A DNA stretch of 64,000 bases from Limnobacter alexandrii (lineage in GTDB: Bacteria; Pseudomonadota; Gammaproteobacteria; Burkholderiales; Burkholderiaceae_B). Location of the stretch: assembly GCF_005871185.1 (NCBI RefSeq), contig NZ_SWKN01000007.1:310001-374000 (forward strand), written 5' to 3'. A program made the position numbers and the translations under genes. Each line of letters starts with the position of its first letter. The first letter of the stretch is position 1. Below the pieces are notes generated by a model. That model made no database searches and was not told where the DNA came from. It saw only the letters and a program-made list of their open reading frames with translations. Shown one piece after another: positions 46,021 to 54,774 of this stretch.

Positions 46021-46755
46021 ATGACCTTAATACCGAGCTGGCCAAGCCAGCCACACATGGGTGGGACTATGAAGAATGAAAAGGGCTTGGCAGGTCGACC
46101 AGTAACGCCCCGCGAAACGGGCATTCAAAGCACCCCCCCGGGCAGAACAATCAGCCTTCAGCCCATGTTTGTCACCAACCGGACAACCCTGGAAGAAATT
46201 GACAACCACCTGGCCAGCGCTGAAACGCGGATCGTGGTGATCACCATCGAAAAAGGCAACCGGCACGGCGAGGCTGTGGTTCAACATATTGGATCGAGCT
46301 ATTCTGATGTGCGGGTTGTACTGGTGTGCGAGGGCAATGCCCAAGACATTTTGGCCATGGCATTCAAACCGGGCGTGTGGGCTTGCGTGGGTCGGCAGTC
46401 CTCGGTGGAAACGCTTCGTGAGGCAATTGACACTGTTGCAGCAGGCGCCCGTTATGTGGCACCTGAGCTGGTGAACAGCAAAGCAAGCACCTCTTATGCT
46501 TCTACTGAACAGCAACACCTGAGCAATCAGATGAACACGCTGGCCGAGCAGGATGAAGGCGCGCAGTTGACCCGTCGTGAACGCCAAGTGCTTACCTTGA
46601 TTGCCCAGGGCCGCCCTCGCCGTGAAATCGCGGAACTGCTCAAAGTTTCTCCGCGCACCATCGACGCTTACCGGGCGCGTCTGCTTCAAAAGCTGAACCT
46701 GGACTCCAGTGTTCAACTGGTGAAGTACGCGATCTCGGCGGGCATGGCGAGCTAA
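46021..46755 (+). CDS. LuxR-type response regulator with an atypical receiver domain
   Basis: 244 residues from the first ATG; ATG 46069 (GGTGGG close upstream) would give 228. A receiver-like domain (about 45-155) shows RIVVITIEKGNRHG, VRVVLVCEGNAQDILAMAFKPGVWACVGRQSS but lacks an obvious phosphoacceptor aspartate in the expected strand end. The C-terminus (183-232) is a standard GerE/LuxR helix-turn-helix (LTRRERQVLTLIAQGRPRREIAELLKVSPRTI). Divergent from the ECF sigma locus, so it probably controls it via the palindromes between them. A strong terminator follows. Confidence 0.85.
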   Translation: MTLIPSWPSQPHMGGTMKNEKGLAGRPVTPRETGIQSTPPGRTISLQPMFVTNRTTLEEIDNHLASAETRIVVITIEKGNRHGEAVVQHIGSSYSDVRVVLVCEGNAQDILAMAFKPGVWACVGRQSSVETLREAIDTVAAGARYVAPELVNSKASTSYASTEQQHLSNQMNTLAEQDEGAQLTRRERQVLTLIAQGRPRREIAELLKVSPRTIDAYRARLLQKLNLDSSVQLVKYAISAGMAS

Positions 46756-46791
46756 TCGCCAACTCAGGTATTTTGAAGTCATAACAAGCTT

Positions 46792-46820
46792 AAAAACCCC
46801 GCAGCAACGCGGGGTTTTTT
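46792..46820 (+). terminator. Rho-independent terminator after the LuxR-type gene
   Basis: Stem CCCCGC / GCGGGG extended by A/T pairs, AGCAAC loop, six T. It begins 37 bases past the stop. Confidence 0.9.
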
Positions 46821-46870
46821 GTTTGTACAGCTAAAATGGCGGTTTAATGCCATCCCACTACTGATCCAAT

Positions 46871-47575
46871 ATGAACAAGAAAGCGCTTGTGCTGTTTTCA
46901 GGCGGCCAAGACAGCACTGTTTGCCTGGCTTGGGCCTTGAGCAAATTTGAGCATGTTGAAACCGTTGGTTTCGACTATGGGCAACGCCATCGAATTGAAC
47001 TGCAATGCAGGCTGACAGTACTGGAAAGAATGCGTGAACAGTTTCCCGAATGGGCGCCCAGGTTGGGCGAAGACCGCGTGATTGACCTAAGCTGGCTTGG
47101 ACAAATTTCTGATTGTGCATTGACCGAAGAACGCGAAATCGAGTTGAGCGAAACCGGCTTGCCCAACACCTTTGTGCCGGGACGTAACCTGGTGTTCTTT
47201 TTGATATCGTCTGCGGTGGCCTACCGCAGGGGCTTGTCTACGCTGGTGGGTGGCATGTGCCAAACCGACTTTTCTGGTTATCCCGACTGCCGTGAAGACA
47301 CCTTGAAGGCTTTGCAAGTGGCCACCAACCTCGGGATGGCCAGTTCATTCCGGTTCGAGACACCGCTGATGTGGATCGACAAAACCGAAACTTTTCAACT
47401 GGGCGAGCAACTGGGCGGCAAGAAATTGCTTGAAATCATCGTTCGCGATACCCACACCTGCTACACAGGCGACCGAAGCCACGAACACGAGTGGGGTTTT
47501 GGTTGTGGTGAATGCCCAGCCTGTGACTTGCGCAAACGCGGGTGGAAAAACTACATTTCACAACAGAATCAATAG
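46871..47575 (+). CDS. queC: 7-cyano-7-deazaguanine synthase
   Basis: 234 residues. Makes preQ0, precursor of queuosine in tRNA, from 7-carboxy-7-deazaguanine, ammonia and ATP. The PP-loop SGGQDST is at 10-16; [20 protein letters not shown] and the C-terminal zinc-binding [14 protein letters not shown] are family-typical. No good ribosome binding site is seen before the ATG (GATCCAAT), so translation may be leaderless or weak; no preQ1 riboswitch was recognised. Confidence 0.96.
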   Translation: MNKKALVLFSGGQDSTVCLAWALSKFEHVETVGFDYGQRHRIELQCRLTVLERMREQFPEWAPRLGEDRVIDLSWLGQISDCALTEEREIELSETGLPNTFVPGRNLVFFLISSAVAYRRGLSTLVGGMCQTDFSGYPDCREDTLKALQVATNLGMASSFRFETPLMWIDKTETFQLGEQLGGKKLLEIIVRDTHTCYTGDRSHEHEWGFGCGECPACDLRKRGWKNYISQQNQ

Positions 47576-47677
47576 CTTGAAACCAAAAAGGGCAACTTCC
47601 CCGAAAGCCGCAACAGGCTTGGGTTTGCACAACTTTTAAGCAGGTAAAAAATAAATGAAATTATTTTGCAAAAACGT

Positions 47678-47705
47678 TTGACACAAAAAATTTTCTTGCT
47701 ATAAT
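47678..47705 (+). promoter_or_regulatory. Promoter of the tRNA-Gly/Cys/Leu cluster
   Basis: TTGACA (47678-47683) and TATAAT (47700-47705) are both perfect consensus boxes with a 16-base spacer. The first tRNA starts 34 bases after the -10 box. Confidence 0.9.
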
Positions 47706-47738
47706 TTCGTTCTCTCAACGACGACACGTTGTTGAAAT

Positions 47739-47814
<76 letters not shown>

Positions 47815-47880
47815 AATTCCTAAGGGGAAGTGATACACTTCCCCTTTTCTTTGCCCGCCACATTTTGGTGGAACACCCTT

Positions 47881-47954
47881 GGCGGGGTGGCAGAGTGGTC
47901 ATGCAGCGGACTGCAACTCCGTGTACGCCGGTTCGATTCCGACCCCCGCCTCCA
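47881..47954 (+). tRNA. tRNA-Cys (GCA)
   Basis: 74 bases with encoded CCA end. Acceptor GGCGGGG / CCCCGCC, anticodon GCA in the loop CTGCAAC, T arm CCGGTTCGATTCCG. It lies 66 bases after tRNA-Gly. Confidence 0.96.
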
Positions 47955-47970
47955 AGTTTTCAAGCCATCA

Positions 47971-48063
47971 GCCCGGGTGGTGAAATTGGTAGACACAACG
48001 GACTTAAAATCCGTCGCTTACCGTAAAAGGGGCGTACCGGTTCGATTCCGGTCCCGGGCACCA
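47971..48063 (+). tRNA. tRNA-Leu (TAA)
   Basis: 93 bases with encoded CCA end. Acceptor GCCCGGG / CCCGGGC, anticodon TAA in loop CTTAAAA, and a long class II variable arm as required for leucine tRNA. It lies 16 bases after tRNA-Cys, all three in one transcript. Confidence 0.96.
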
Positions 48064-48139
48064 CAGGCAACACTCTCCACACAATCAATCGCGCGTACAA
48101 TAGCGCATTGCGTCTAGAACAACCCCAAAGAACAACATC

Positions 48140-50215
48140 GTGACTCGCCGAATTCTTGTTACCTCTGCCTTGCCGTACGCCAACGGCGCCATTCACTTGG
48201 GCCACTTGGTTGAATACATTCAAACCGACATCTGGGTTCGCTTTCAGAAAATGCAAAGCAACGAGGTGTACTACGTGTGTGCTGACGACACCCACGGCAC
48301 CCCTGTTATGTTGCGTGCGCAGGCCGAGGGCATTAGCCCTGAAGAATTGATTGAGCGAGTCAGCACCGAACACCAGCGCGACTTCGCCAGCTTCCATGTG
48401 GGCTTTGACAACTACTATTCCACCAACGCGCCCGAGAACAAGGCACACTGCGAAACCATTTACACACGCCTGCGCGATGCAGGTTTGATTCAAACCCGCT
48501 CAGTTGAACAGTTCTATGACCCGATCAAAGAAATGTTTTTGCCGGACCGCTTCATCAAGGGCGAATGCCCGAAGTGCGGCGCAAAAGACCAGTACGGCGA
48601 TTCCTGCGAAGTGTGCGGTGCCACCTATCAACCCACTGAGTTGAAAAACGCTTACTCCACAGTGTCAGGCGCAGCACCTGTGCGCAAAAGTTCAGACCAT
48701 TATTTCTTCAAGTTGTCCGACCCGCGTTGCGAAAATTTCCTGCGCCAATGGACACAAACCCCCGGGCGATTGCAAGTCGAAGCCAGCCGCAAAATGCAGG
48801 AATGGCTGGGTGAAGAAGGCAGCGGCAAACTGGCTGACTGGGACATTTCCCGCGATGCGCCCTACTTTGGTTTCGAGATTCCCGATGCTCCGGGCAAATA
48901 CTTTTACGTGTGGCTGGATGCACCTGTGGGTTACTTTGCCAGCTTCCAGAACCTGTGCGAACGGATCGGCGTGGACTATCAGGAATTTCTGAAAGCCGAC
49001 ACGAAAACCGAGATGATTCACTTCATCGGCAAAGACATTCTGTACTTCCATGCCCTGTTCTGGCCCGCCATGCTTGAATTCGCAGGTTTGCGCACACCCA
49101 CCAAAGTGAATGCGCACGGCTTTTTGACAGTTGATGGCGCAAAAATGAGTAAAAGCCGTGGCACCTTCATTACCGCGGAAAGCTTTATCAAGCAGGGTTT
49201 GAATCCTGAATGGCTGCGCTATTACTTTGCGGCCAAGCTTAATTCAACCATGGAAGATCTCGACCTGAGTTTTTCAGATTTCACCGCCCGCGTGAACAGC
49301 GACTTGGTGGGCAAGTACATCAACATTGCCAGCCGCAGTGCAGGCTTTTTGGTAAAAAACTTTGAAGGCCGCGTGCTTGATTCAGCCATGCAGCACCCCT
49401 TGCTTGTGGATATTCGGGCGCAAGCCAATGCAATTGCCACACACTATGATGACCGCGAATATGGCAAGGCCATTCGCGAAGTGATGGCCTGCGCTGACAA
49501 AGTGAACGCCTATGTGGACCAGGAAAAACCATGGGAGCTTGCGAAGAACCCGGACAAACAAACTGAGTTGCAAACAGCTTGCTCCATTTGCCTGGAAGCC
49601 TTCCGCTTGCTCACCCTGTATTTGAAACCCGTACTGCCCGTGTTGGCTGGCAACGCCGAGAAGATTCTGGGTGTGTCTCCAATGGTTTGGGCTGATGTGA
49701 ACACACCATTGAGCAGTGCAACACCTGTGCAGGCCTTCAAGCACTTGATGCAACGCGTAGACCAAAAACAAATTGATGCATTGATTGATGCCAACAAGCA
49801 ATCCTTGGCTTCTGCTTCAGCAGCGCCGGTAAAAACTGATGCCAAAAAACCTGCCAGTGAAGCCGCAAGCACCACGTCAGGCGATTTCATCAGTATTGAT
49901 GACTTCACCAAGATAGACCTGCGGATCGGCCTGGTGAAAGAATGCAGCGCGGTTGAAGGATCCACCAAGTTGCTTCAGCTCACAGTTGATCTCGGCGAAG
50001 AAAAGCCACGCAATATTTTCTCGGGCATTGCTGCGCACTACAAGCCAGAGCAACTGAACGGGCAATATGTGGTGGTGGTGGCCAACCTGGCGCCACGTAA
50101 AATGAAGTTTGGCATTTCTGAGGGCATGGTGTTGTGTGCCGCCAGCGACGACGACGCAGCGCTAAGCACCCTGACAGCTTTGGGCAAACTGACGCCAGGA
50201 ATGAAAATCAGCTAA
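48140..50215 (+). CDS. metG: Methionyl-tRNA synthetase
   Basis: 691 residues, GTG start. Charges tRNA-Met. HLGH at 19-22 is the HIGH motif, KMSKS (around 334-338, [10 protein letters not shown]) the second class I signature; zinc is bound by [18 protein letters not shown] around 145-165. After an Ala/Ser/Lys-rich linker ([20 protein letters not shown]), residues about 588-691 form the C-terminal EMAP/tRNA-binding dimerisation domain ([13 protein letters not shown] ... [15 protein letters not shown]). Close to three tRNAs but on its own transcript, probably. The ribosome binding site is weak. Confidence 0.97.
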   Translation: MTRRILVTSALPYANGAIHLGHLVEYIQTDIWVRFQKMQSNEVYYVCADDTHGTPVMLRAQAEGISPEELIERVSTEHQRDFASFHVGFDNYYSTNAPENKAHCETIYTRLRDAGLIQTRSVEQFYDPIKEMFLPDRFIKGECPKCGAKDQYGDSCEVCGATYQPTELKNAYSTVSGAAPVRKSSDHYFFKLSDPRCENFLRQWTQTPGRLQVEASRKMQEWLGEEGSGKLADWDISRDAPYFGFEIPDAPGKYFYVWLDAPVGYFASFQNLCERIGVDYQEFLKADTKTEMIHFIGKDILYFHALFWPAMLEFAGLRTPTKVNAHGFLTVDGAKMSKSRGTFITAESFIKQGLNPEWLRYYFAAKLNSTMEDLDLSFSDFTARVNSDLVGKYINIASRSAGFLVKNFEGRVLDSAMQHPLLVDIRAQANAIATHYDDREYGKAIREVMACADKVNAYVDQEKPWELAKNPDKQTELQTACSICLEAFRLLTLYLKPVLPVLAGNAEKILGVSPMVWADVNTPLSSATPVQAFKHLMQRVDQKQIDALIDANKQSLASASAAPVKTDAKKPASEAASTTSGDFISIDDFTKIDLRIGLVKECSAVEGSTKLLQLTVDLGEEKPRNIFSGIAAHYKPEQLNGQYVVVVANLAPRKMKFGISEGMVLCAASDDDAALSTLTALGKLTPGMKIS

Positions 50216-50225
50216 AAAGGAAACC

Positions 50226-51932
50226 ATGGCCACGCCGCAATTTCTCAAAACGCTCAAGCCATTCAAACCACGCATTGTGGACAGCTTGCAGGGATACAAC
50301 TCCCAGCGTTTTTTGAAAGACTTGGGCGCCGGCATTACGGTGGGCGTGGTTGCCCTACCACTGGCCATGGCATTTGCAATTGCCAGTGGGCTTGAACCGC
50401 AAACTGGCCTGTTTACTGCGATTGTCGCGGGTTTCATCATCTCCGCCTTTGGCGGCTCCAGCGTTCAAATTGGCGGCCCCGCCGGTGCATTCATCGTGGT
50501 GGTGTTGGGCATCGTCAACCAGTATGGCGTGGCCAACCTAATTGCCTGCACACTGATGGCGGGCGGCCTTCTGTTCTTAATGGGACTGACCGGGCTTGGA
50601 AGCCTTGTCCGCTTAATTCCTGTCAGCATCGTCATTGGCTTCACCAACGGTATTGCCGTACTCATTGCCCTGTCACAAATCAAAGACTTTTTTGGTTTGG
50701 ATATAGAAGTCACTCAAGGTAACTTTTTTGAAAAAAACTGGGCCCTGCTCCAAGCCATTCCTGGCCTCAATTGGTCAGCATTTATATTGGCCAGCGTAAG
50801 CCTGGCATTCCTTTTTCTCTGGCCCAAATTGTTTGCACTGCTCAGCAAGGGGCACACCGAGGGCACGTTCCCGAAAATTCTTCAAAGCGTTCCTGGCTCG
50901 GTGCTGCTGTTGGTGGTGGGTACTTTGGTTTCATACAGTCTTGGATTGAATGTTGAAACGATAGGCAGCAAATTTGGTGAAATTCCCCGTATCCTCCCCA
51001 CTTTGGCACTACCGTCAATTGAGCTTGCCAGCATTCAAACCCTGATTGGCCCAACCTTGACCATTGCGTTTCTGTGCGCCATCGAATCACTGCTGTGTGC
51101 ACGCGTGGCCGATGGCATCACCCATGAAAAACACGATCCCAACCAGGAACTGATGGCACAAGGTTTGGCCAATATGGCATCTCCCCTGTTTGGTGGCATG
51201 CCTGCCACTGGCACCATTGCCCGAACGGTAACCAATATTCGTTCGGGTGGTAACTCTCCGGTTGCCGGAATTGTGCATGCCCTCACCTTGCTCATCATTA
51301 TGCTGGTGGCTGCACCACTGGCCTTTCATATCCCCTTGGCAGTGCTTTCAGCCGTTCTTATGTTCGTGGCTTACAACATGGGTGAATGGCGAGAGTTTCC
51401 AAAATTGAAACAGTACACCACGGTGTACAAGGTCATTATGCTGGCCACTTTTCTGCTCACCGTGATCGTCGACCTCACAGTTGCGGTTCAGGTTGGGCTG
51501 GTTTTGGCAGGTGTTTTCTTCATATACAGGGTCTCCACGCTCACAGAATTCATTCCTGTTTACCTGAAAGATGAAGACAGGGCGCGAGGAATTGCGGCCT
51601 ATAAAATTTACGGTTCCCTGTTTTTTGCAGTGGTGGGAAAAATTGAAAACCTCATCCTGAACACGGGAAAATCCACCAAAGTTTTGATTCTCGACCTTCA
51701 CCAAACCATTTCAATCGACACCACCGCACTGGAATGTCTTGAAGAACTGAACCTGGAGTTGCAGCGCGCAGGCCACACGCTGATCTTTTGCGGGCTGAAC
51801 AGCCAAGCCTTGTCCCTGTTCAAACGCAGTGGTTTCGCAGCCCAACTGCAAGCGGGGCAAGTACAGGACGATTTTTCTGCTGCGATGGCACACGCCCATG
51901 CAATTTCTATCGAGGATCAGGCTGGTGCCTGA
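50226..51932 (+). CDS. SulP family anion transporter with STAS domain
   Basis: 568 residues. Some 11-12 membrane helices (first about 38-56), with the SulP signature in the first helices (GAGITVGVVALPLAMAFAIASGLEPQTGLFTAIVAGFI), then AGMPATGTIARTVTNIRSGG-like segment (GGMPATGTIARTVTNIRSGG). The C-terminal STAS domain starts about 445 (YGSLFFAVVGKIENLIL ... VLILDLHQTISIDTTALECLEEL). Such proteins move sulfate, bicarbonate or organic acids; the substrate is not determined. AGGA lies six bases before the start; separated from metG by ten bases, so probably co-transcribed. Confidence 0.9.
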   Translation: MATPQFLKTLKPFKPRIVDSLQGYNSQRFLKDLGAGITVGVVALPLAMAFAIASGLEPQTGLFTAIVAGFIISAFGGSSVQIGGPAGAFIVVVLGIVNQYGVANLIACTLMAGGLLFLMGLTGLGSLVRLIPVSIVIGFTNGIAVLIALSQIKDFFGLDIEVTQGNFFEKNWALLQAIPGLNWSAFILASVSLAFLFLWPKLFALLSKGHTEGTFPKILQSVPGSVLLLVVGTLVSYSLGLNVETIGSKFGEIPRILPTLALPSIELASIQTLIGPTLTIAFLCAIESLLCARVADGITHEKHDPNQELMAQGLANMASPLFGGMPATGTIARTVTNIRSGGNSPVAGIVHALTLLIIMLVAAPLAFHIPLAVLSAVLMFVAYNMGEWREFPKLKQYTTVYKVIMLATFLLTVIVDLTVAVQVGLVLAGVFFIYRVSTLTEFIPVYLKDEDRARGIAAYKIYGSLFFAVVGKIENLILNTGKSTKVLILDLHQTISIDTTALECLEELNLELQRAGHTLIFCGLNSQALSLFKRSGFAAQLQAGQVQDDFSAAMAHAHAISIEDQAGA

Positions 51933-51977
51933 TAAAATAAAGAAATTCCTTATAAACCATTTATTTGGCACACCACC

Positions 51978-52160
51978 ATGCAATACGAATCTGAAGCCAC
52001 CCAATTTCTGGCCCAACTCAAAAATGAGCGCCCTCATCTGGAAAATGAGCAGCAAAAAGGTCGTGCCTTGTTGTGGGACAAGCAACTGGATAGAACGCTT
52101 CAAGAAGGATTCAAAGAAGCCAAGGTTGCCCAAAAACCCTATGTGTATCAAAGCAAATAA
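51978..52160 (+). CDS. DUF3460 family protein, 60 residues
   Basis: YESEATQFLAQLKNERPHLE, then the conserved QQKGRALLWDK and a C-terminal AQKPYVYQ. This is a small betaproteobacterial family with no known function, usually found just before scpA, as here. No signal peptide or membrane helix. It ends 12 bases before scpA. Confidence 0.88.
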   Translation: MQYESEATQFLAQLKNERPHLENEQQKGRALLWDKQLDRTLQEGFKEAKVAQKPYVYQSK

Positions 52161-52172
52161 AGTGCCGTCACT

Positions 52173-53051
52173 TTGAGCAGCGAACTCGACGACATCAGTG
52201 TACTGAACCCGAACGACAGCACACCCGACACGGTGGATGGTGTCGGTTTGGCTCGCCTGTATGGCGCCCCGCTGTTCAACATGCCCAAAGACCTGTACAT
52301 ACCGCCAGACGCGCTGGAGGTGTTTCTAGAGGCATTTGAAGGTCCTTTGGACTTGCTGCTGTACCTGATTCGCAAGCAAAACTTCAACATTCTCGACATT
52401 CCCATGGCGGAGCTGACCCGCCAATACCTCACCTACATCGAAGAAATTCGAACCCGCAACCTCGAGCTGGCCGCAGAATACCTGCTGATGGCCGCCATGC
52501 TGATCGAGATCAAATCGCGCATGCTGTTGCCAGTAATTCCCAAGGATGGTGAAGAAGAAGCTGAAGACCCGCGTGCCGAATTGGCCCGCCGCCTGATTGA
52601 ATATGAACAAATGAAGCTGGCAGCCCAGGAACTCGACAAAGTACCGTTGGTCGGCCGAGACTTCTGGATTGCACACGCCTTTCATGACCCCAACACGGTT
52701 GAGCGCTTTCCCGATGTCAACCCTGAAGAACTGCGAGATGCCTGGCAAGCAATTTTGCGCCGAGCATCTTTAGTAAAAGCACACACCATTTCTCGAGAAG
52801 AATTGTCGGTGCGTGAGCACATGACCATGATATTGCGTCGCCTTCAAACTCAAAAATTCGTTGAGTTTTTCGATATGTTCGATGTTGAGCGCGGCGTACC
52901 TGTGGTGGTGGTTAATTTCATTGCAATGCTTGAATTGACCCGCGAGGGTTTGGTGAAGGTCACGCAGGCTGAGCCGTTTGCCCCCATCTATGTGCGGCTC
53001 GGCTATGAGGCCACGGGTGGCAGTGGCGCAGACAGTATCGTTCCAGCGTAG
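52173..53051 (+). CDS. scpA: Segregation and condensation protein A
   Basis: 292 residues, TTG start. ScpA is the kleisin of the SMC-ScpAB condensin. The start of the domain EVFLEAFEGPLDLLLYLIRKQNFNILDIPMAELTRQYL is the clear kleisin N-terminal signature; the C-terminus has REHMTMILRRLQTQKFVEFFDM and FIAMLELTREGLVKVTQAEPFAPI, the winged-helix part. About 35 residues of extra N-terminus precede the domain. scpB is not in the window. Confidence 0.93.
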   Translation: MSSELDDISVLNPNDSTPDTVDGVGLARLYGAPLFNMPKDLYIPPDALEVFLEAFEGPLDLLLYLIRKQNFNILDIPMAELTRQYLTYIEEIRTRNLELAAEYLLMAAMLIEIKSRMLLPVIPKDGEEEAEDPRAELARRLIEYEQMKLAAQELDKVPLVGRDFWIAHAFHDPNTVERFPDVNPEELRDAWQAILRRASLVKAHTISREELSVREHMTMILRRLQTQKFVEFFDMFDVERGVPVVVVNFIAMLELTREGLVKVTQAEPFAPIYVRLGYEATGGSGADSIVPA

Positions 53052-53079
53052 GCCATTTGTAAGGGCGTAGGTACCCATT

Positions 53080-53163
53080 AATTGCTCAGGTACCAGTCCG
53101 CTTACATGCCCAGGTGCATACCCTCTGGCACCCGAAAACCTGTATTCCCTTAGCTGAGCAATT
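53080..53163 (+). repeat. Inverted repeat AATTGCTCAG / CTGAGCAATT
   Basis: A perfect 10-base inverted repeat (53080-53089 and 53154-53163) closing an 84-base unit. Inside it is a smaller hairpin GGTGC / GCACC (53113-53117, 53128-53132). Next to it AGCG-ATGTA-CGCT (53171-53183) forms another hairpin. Confidence 0.6.
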
Positions 53164-53205
53164 ACTGGCTAGCGATGTACGCTGCAGGGATTTGCGACTG
53201 AAAAT

Positions 53206-53447
53206 ATGACCTGAGGTATTCGGCTGTGAGCAAGGTGAGATTTGAGTGCTGCACCGCCTTGCCGGATTTGCAAGTCTTCCCGGCGGCTTCGCAGCGCGGG
53301 GCGACCTGAAAGGTCGATGCGAAGACGCGCTCGCGTTTCGCATGCCCCAAGCCAGAAGCACCAAGCCGGATCAGAAGACTTGCTTAGGCAAGGTGATGCG
53401 GCATTCAAGTCGAGCACCATGCCCCAACCTAAAATACCCGCGGTCAT
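53206..53447 (+). repeat. Long nested inverted repeat, candidate structured RNA
   Basis: Nested pairs: ATGACC-tga-GGTATT (53206-53220) with AATACC-cgc-GGTCAT (53433-53447); a 22-base arm (53242-53263) with 53387-53408, giving 18 Watson-Crick pairs, 3 G-T and one mismatch; CAAGTCTTC (53271-53279) with GAAGACTTG (53374-53382); CCGGC (53280-53284) with GCCGG (53365-53369). Inner hairpins: CTTCGCA / TGCGAAG (53287-53293, 53318-53324), enclosing CGACCT-gaa-AGGTCG. The G-T pairs would be G-U wobbles only in a plus-strand RNA, which favours that strand. Not recognised as RNase P, tmRNA, 6S or SRP RNA by their conserved motifs. It could also be the remnant of a mobile element. Confidence 0.35.
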
Positions 53448-53503
53448 TGGCACATCCGATTCAAAATCGCGCAGCACCCAAACCTCAGGAGGCCAAGACC
53501 GGA

Positions 53504-54631
53504 TTAGCCAAAGAAGTCCTTCACCTTGTCCATCCAGCCCTTGGCACGCGGTGAATGCTTGTCACCATCCGCGGTGCAAGACTGCTCAAACTCCTTGAGC
53601 AATTCTTTCTGACGTTCAGACAAACGCACCGGGGTTTCCACCACAATGTGGCAGAACAAATCACCTGGGTAAGATGAACGGACACCCTTGATACCCTTGC
53701 CGCGCAAGCGGAAGGTTTTTCCAGTTTGTGTGCCTTCAGGAATATCAAATGAAGCCTTGCCGCCCAAGGTAGGCACTTCAATGGTGCCGCCCAGCGCAGC
53801 CGCCGCAAATGAAACCGGCATTTCGCAATGCAAGTCGTCACCGTCACGCTGAAAAACAGCATGTTCTTTCAAGTGCACTTCAACATACAAGTCACCCGCT
53901 GGGCCACCGTTCACACCGGGCTCACCCTTGCCGCTTAAGCGAATACGCATGCCATCGTCGATACCGGCAGGTACTTTTACTTCCAGTGTTTTGTTGGTTT
54001 TCTTGCGACCCAAGCCCTCACAATCGTGACATGGGTGCGGAATCATTTTGCCAGTGCCGTGGCACTTCGGGCAGGTTTGCTGCACGCTGAAAAAACCTTG
54101 GGTCATTCGCACCGCACCCGATCCACCACAGGTGGAGCAGGTTTCAGGCTTGGTGCCTGGCTTGGCACCACTACCCGAACATGTACCGCAGTTGTCCCAC
54201 ACTGGCACGCGAATTTGGGTATCAAATCCTTTGGCAGCCTGCTCCAGGGTAATTTCCATGTTGTACTTCAGGTCTGAACCACGGTACATCTGCGACTGGC
54301 GAGAACCACCGCCGCCTGCACGGCCACCAAAAATATCGCCGAAAATATCGCCAAATGCGTCCGAGAAATCCGAAAAGCCACCAGCGCCTGCGCCACCCAT
54401 GTTGGGGTCAACACCCGCATGACCATGCCGGTCATAGGCAGCGCGTTTCTTGGGGTCGGTCAGCATTTCATAGGCTTCTTTGGCCTCTTTGAATTTGGCC
54501 TCCGCATCCTTGCTGTCGGGGTTGCGGTCCGGGTGATACTTCATGGCCATTTTCCGATAGGCTTTCTTCAGCTCATCGTCTGTGGCATTTTTTTGCACAC
54601 CCAAAATCTCGTAGAAGTCCCGTTTTGCCAT
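53504..54631 (-). CDS. dnaJ: Chaperone protein DnaJ
   Basis: 375 residues. The J domain (1-70) has HPD in [10 protein letters not shown]; a Gly/Phe-rich region with [20 protein letters not shown] follows; then four zinc motifs [24 protein letters not shown] and CHDCEGLG, and the C-terminal substrate-binding domains. Stimulates DnaK ATPase and delivers unfolded proteins. It lies 143 bases downstream of dnaK; a hairpin there (54743-54766) may tune dnaJ expression. Confidence 0.97.
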   Translation of the reverse strand: MAKRDFYEILGVQKNATDDELKKAYRKMAMKYHPDRNPDSKDAEAKFKEAKEAYEMLTDPKKRAAYDRHGHAGVDPNMGGAGAGGFSDFSDAFGDIFGDIFGGRAGGGGSRQSQMYRGSDLKYNMEITLEQAAKGFDTQIRVPVWDNCGTCSGSGAKPGTKPETCSTCGGSGAVRMTQGFFSVQQTCPKCHGTGKMIPHPCHDCEGLGRKKTNKTLEVKVPAGIDDGMRIRLSGKGEPGVNGGPAGDLYVEVHLKEHAVFQRDGDDLHCEMPVSFAAAALGGTIEVPTLGGKASFDIPEGTQTGKTFRLRGKGIKGVRSSYPGDLFCHIVVETPVRLSERQKELLKEFEQSCTADGDKHSPRAKGWMDKVKDFFG

Positions 54632-54742
54632 GTCAGTCTCAATTCGTGCAGTTGCTGTTTAAACACTGCTTTTATTCGTACAAAAAGGGCTTCACTGAAA
54701 AACCGCAAAATGTGCAGCCAGCCAGTGTGCCCTTGGTTTCAA

Positions 54743-54766
54743 GCGAGACACCGCAAGGTGTCCCGC
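54743..54766. terminator. Hairpin between dnaK and dnaJ
   Basis: GCGAGACACC-GCAA-GGTGTCCCGC is a 10-bp inverted repeat with one mismatch, nine bases past the dnaK stop, not followed by a T run. Likely an mRNA-stability or partial attenuation hairpin rather than a full terminator. Confidence 0.45.
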
Positions 54767-54774
54767 AACCCACA

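Larger units (their letters stand above)
53052..53503. other. Gene-free, highly structured gap between scpA and dnaJ
   Basis: 452 bases between two convergent genes. Short open frames exist on the minus strand, but none has a ribosome binding site or a recognisable protein pattern, and three frames are open in overlapping pieces. The DNA is instead dominated by inverted repeats (see 53080-53163 and 53206-53447). Confidence 0.6.

Noticed and set aside
46826-46870. PreQ1 riboswitch before queC
   Set aside because: The leader is short, with only a small ATGGC/GCCAT repeat and no preQ1 aptamer core.
47960-48493. 177-codon minus-strand open frame
   Set aside because: It covers tRNA-Leu and the start of metG on the opposite strand; not plausible as a gene.
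53080-53470. Known housekeeping RNA (RNase P, tmRNA, 6S, SRP) in the structured gap
   Set aside because: None of their conserved sequence motifs was found on either strand.
53086-53477. Minus-strand open frames in the scpA-dnaJ gap
   Set aside because: Three short overlapping frames without ribosome binding sites or known domains; base pairing of the DNA explains the region better.
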